Shown here one piece after another: positions 35,598-35,657 of a DNA stretch of 35,657 nucleotides. The stretch is from Prorocentrum cordatum. Its lineage: Eukaryota; Sar; Dinophyceae; Prorocentrales; Prorocentraceae. The DNA lies in contig CAUYUJ010004014.1 in the NCBI GenBank assembly GCA_963575745.1, forward strand, positions 366,861 through 402,517, read 5' to 3'. The position numbers and the translations under genes are program-made. How positions within the stretch are numbered: position 1 is the stretch's first letter; each line of letters begins with the position of its first letter. The notes under the pieces were generated by a model. That model did not search any database and was not told the origin of the DNA. It saw only the letters and a list, made by a program, of their open reading frames with translations.

Positions 35598-35657
35598 AGG
35601 AGGAGGAGGAGGAGGAGGAGGAGGAGGAGGAGGAGGAGGAGGAGGAGGAGGAGGAGG
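35598..35657. repeat. GGA microsatellite running off the window end
   Basis: At least 20 uninterrupted GGA units to the last base. Full length unknown. Confidence 0.93.

Noticed and set aside
1-35657. CRISPR array, tRNA or rRNA gene, integron, phage or plasmid functions
   Set aside because: No regularly spaced identical repeats with unique spacers, no cloverleaf with standard loops, no conserved rRNA words and no integrase-like or replication protein were found on either strand.

Overview
The window looks like gene-poor nuclear DNA of a GC-rich protist with a large, repeat-packed genome. It has no bacterial gene layout: no dense operons, no ribosome binding sites and no recognisable housekeeping proteins. 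It is instead full of small inverted-repeat elements, very long GGA/TCC microsatellites and degenerate tandem arrays, with hardly any open frame that reads like protein. A dinoflagellate is the best guess (a GC-rich one such as a Prorocentrum type), but this is inference from composition and repeat content. No spliced leader, DVNP, rRNA, tRNA or transposase gene was seen to prove it.

The main content is a community of non-autonomous foldback/MITE-like families, defined here by comparing copies within the window. Family A (about 131 bp, 12 copies, five with exact 4-bp flanking duplications) is scattered from 5.3 to 25.7 kb. Family B (about 200 bp, 3 copies) folds into a long stem with two apical hairpins. 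Family C (about 210 bp) has 3 copies. Families D, F and G have 2 copies each, and G has clear 8-bp target duplications. E, K, L, M, R and U are single foldbacks. Nesting gives relative ages: a B copy sits inside an A copy (15.4-15.8 kb), and 1.8 kb of tandemly duplicated AT-richer DNA sits inside another A copy (13.0-14.9 kb).

Layout. 0-4 kb: old repeat fragments, GGA microsatellites and a diverged B copy. 4-5.4 kb: a nest of L, D, E, C, D and A elements. 5.4-12 kb: TCC/GGA blocks, A copies, foldback R and a complete B copy with flanking duplication. 12.4-17.3 kb: the densest element zone (A4-A8, B2, C2, F1). 18-28.6 kb: array H, a degenerate purine/pyrimidine-phased repeat (best period 21 bp) in plus orientation up to 24.6 kb, in minus orientation at 25.5-27.9 kb, and plus again from 28.0 kb, interleaved with A9-A12, G1, C3, K and U. 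28.6-34 kb: mostly unassigned sequence with TCC blocks, F2, G2 and low-order degenerate repeats.

Only the last 1.3 kb (34.39-35.18 kb) carries convincing protein-like sequence: a short GC3-rich open segment and a roughly 190-residue open frame ending at 35184. They are linked by a duplicated module whose two copies lie in different frames. No function is assigned. The window ends inside another GGA microsatellite.
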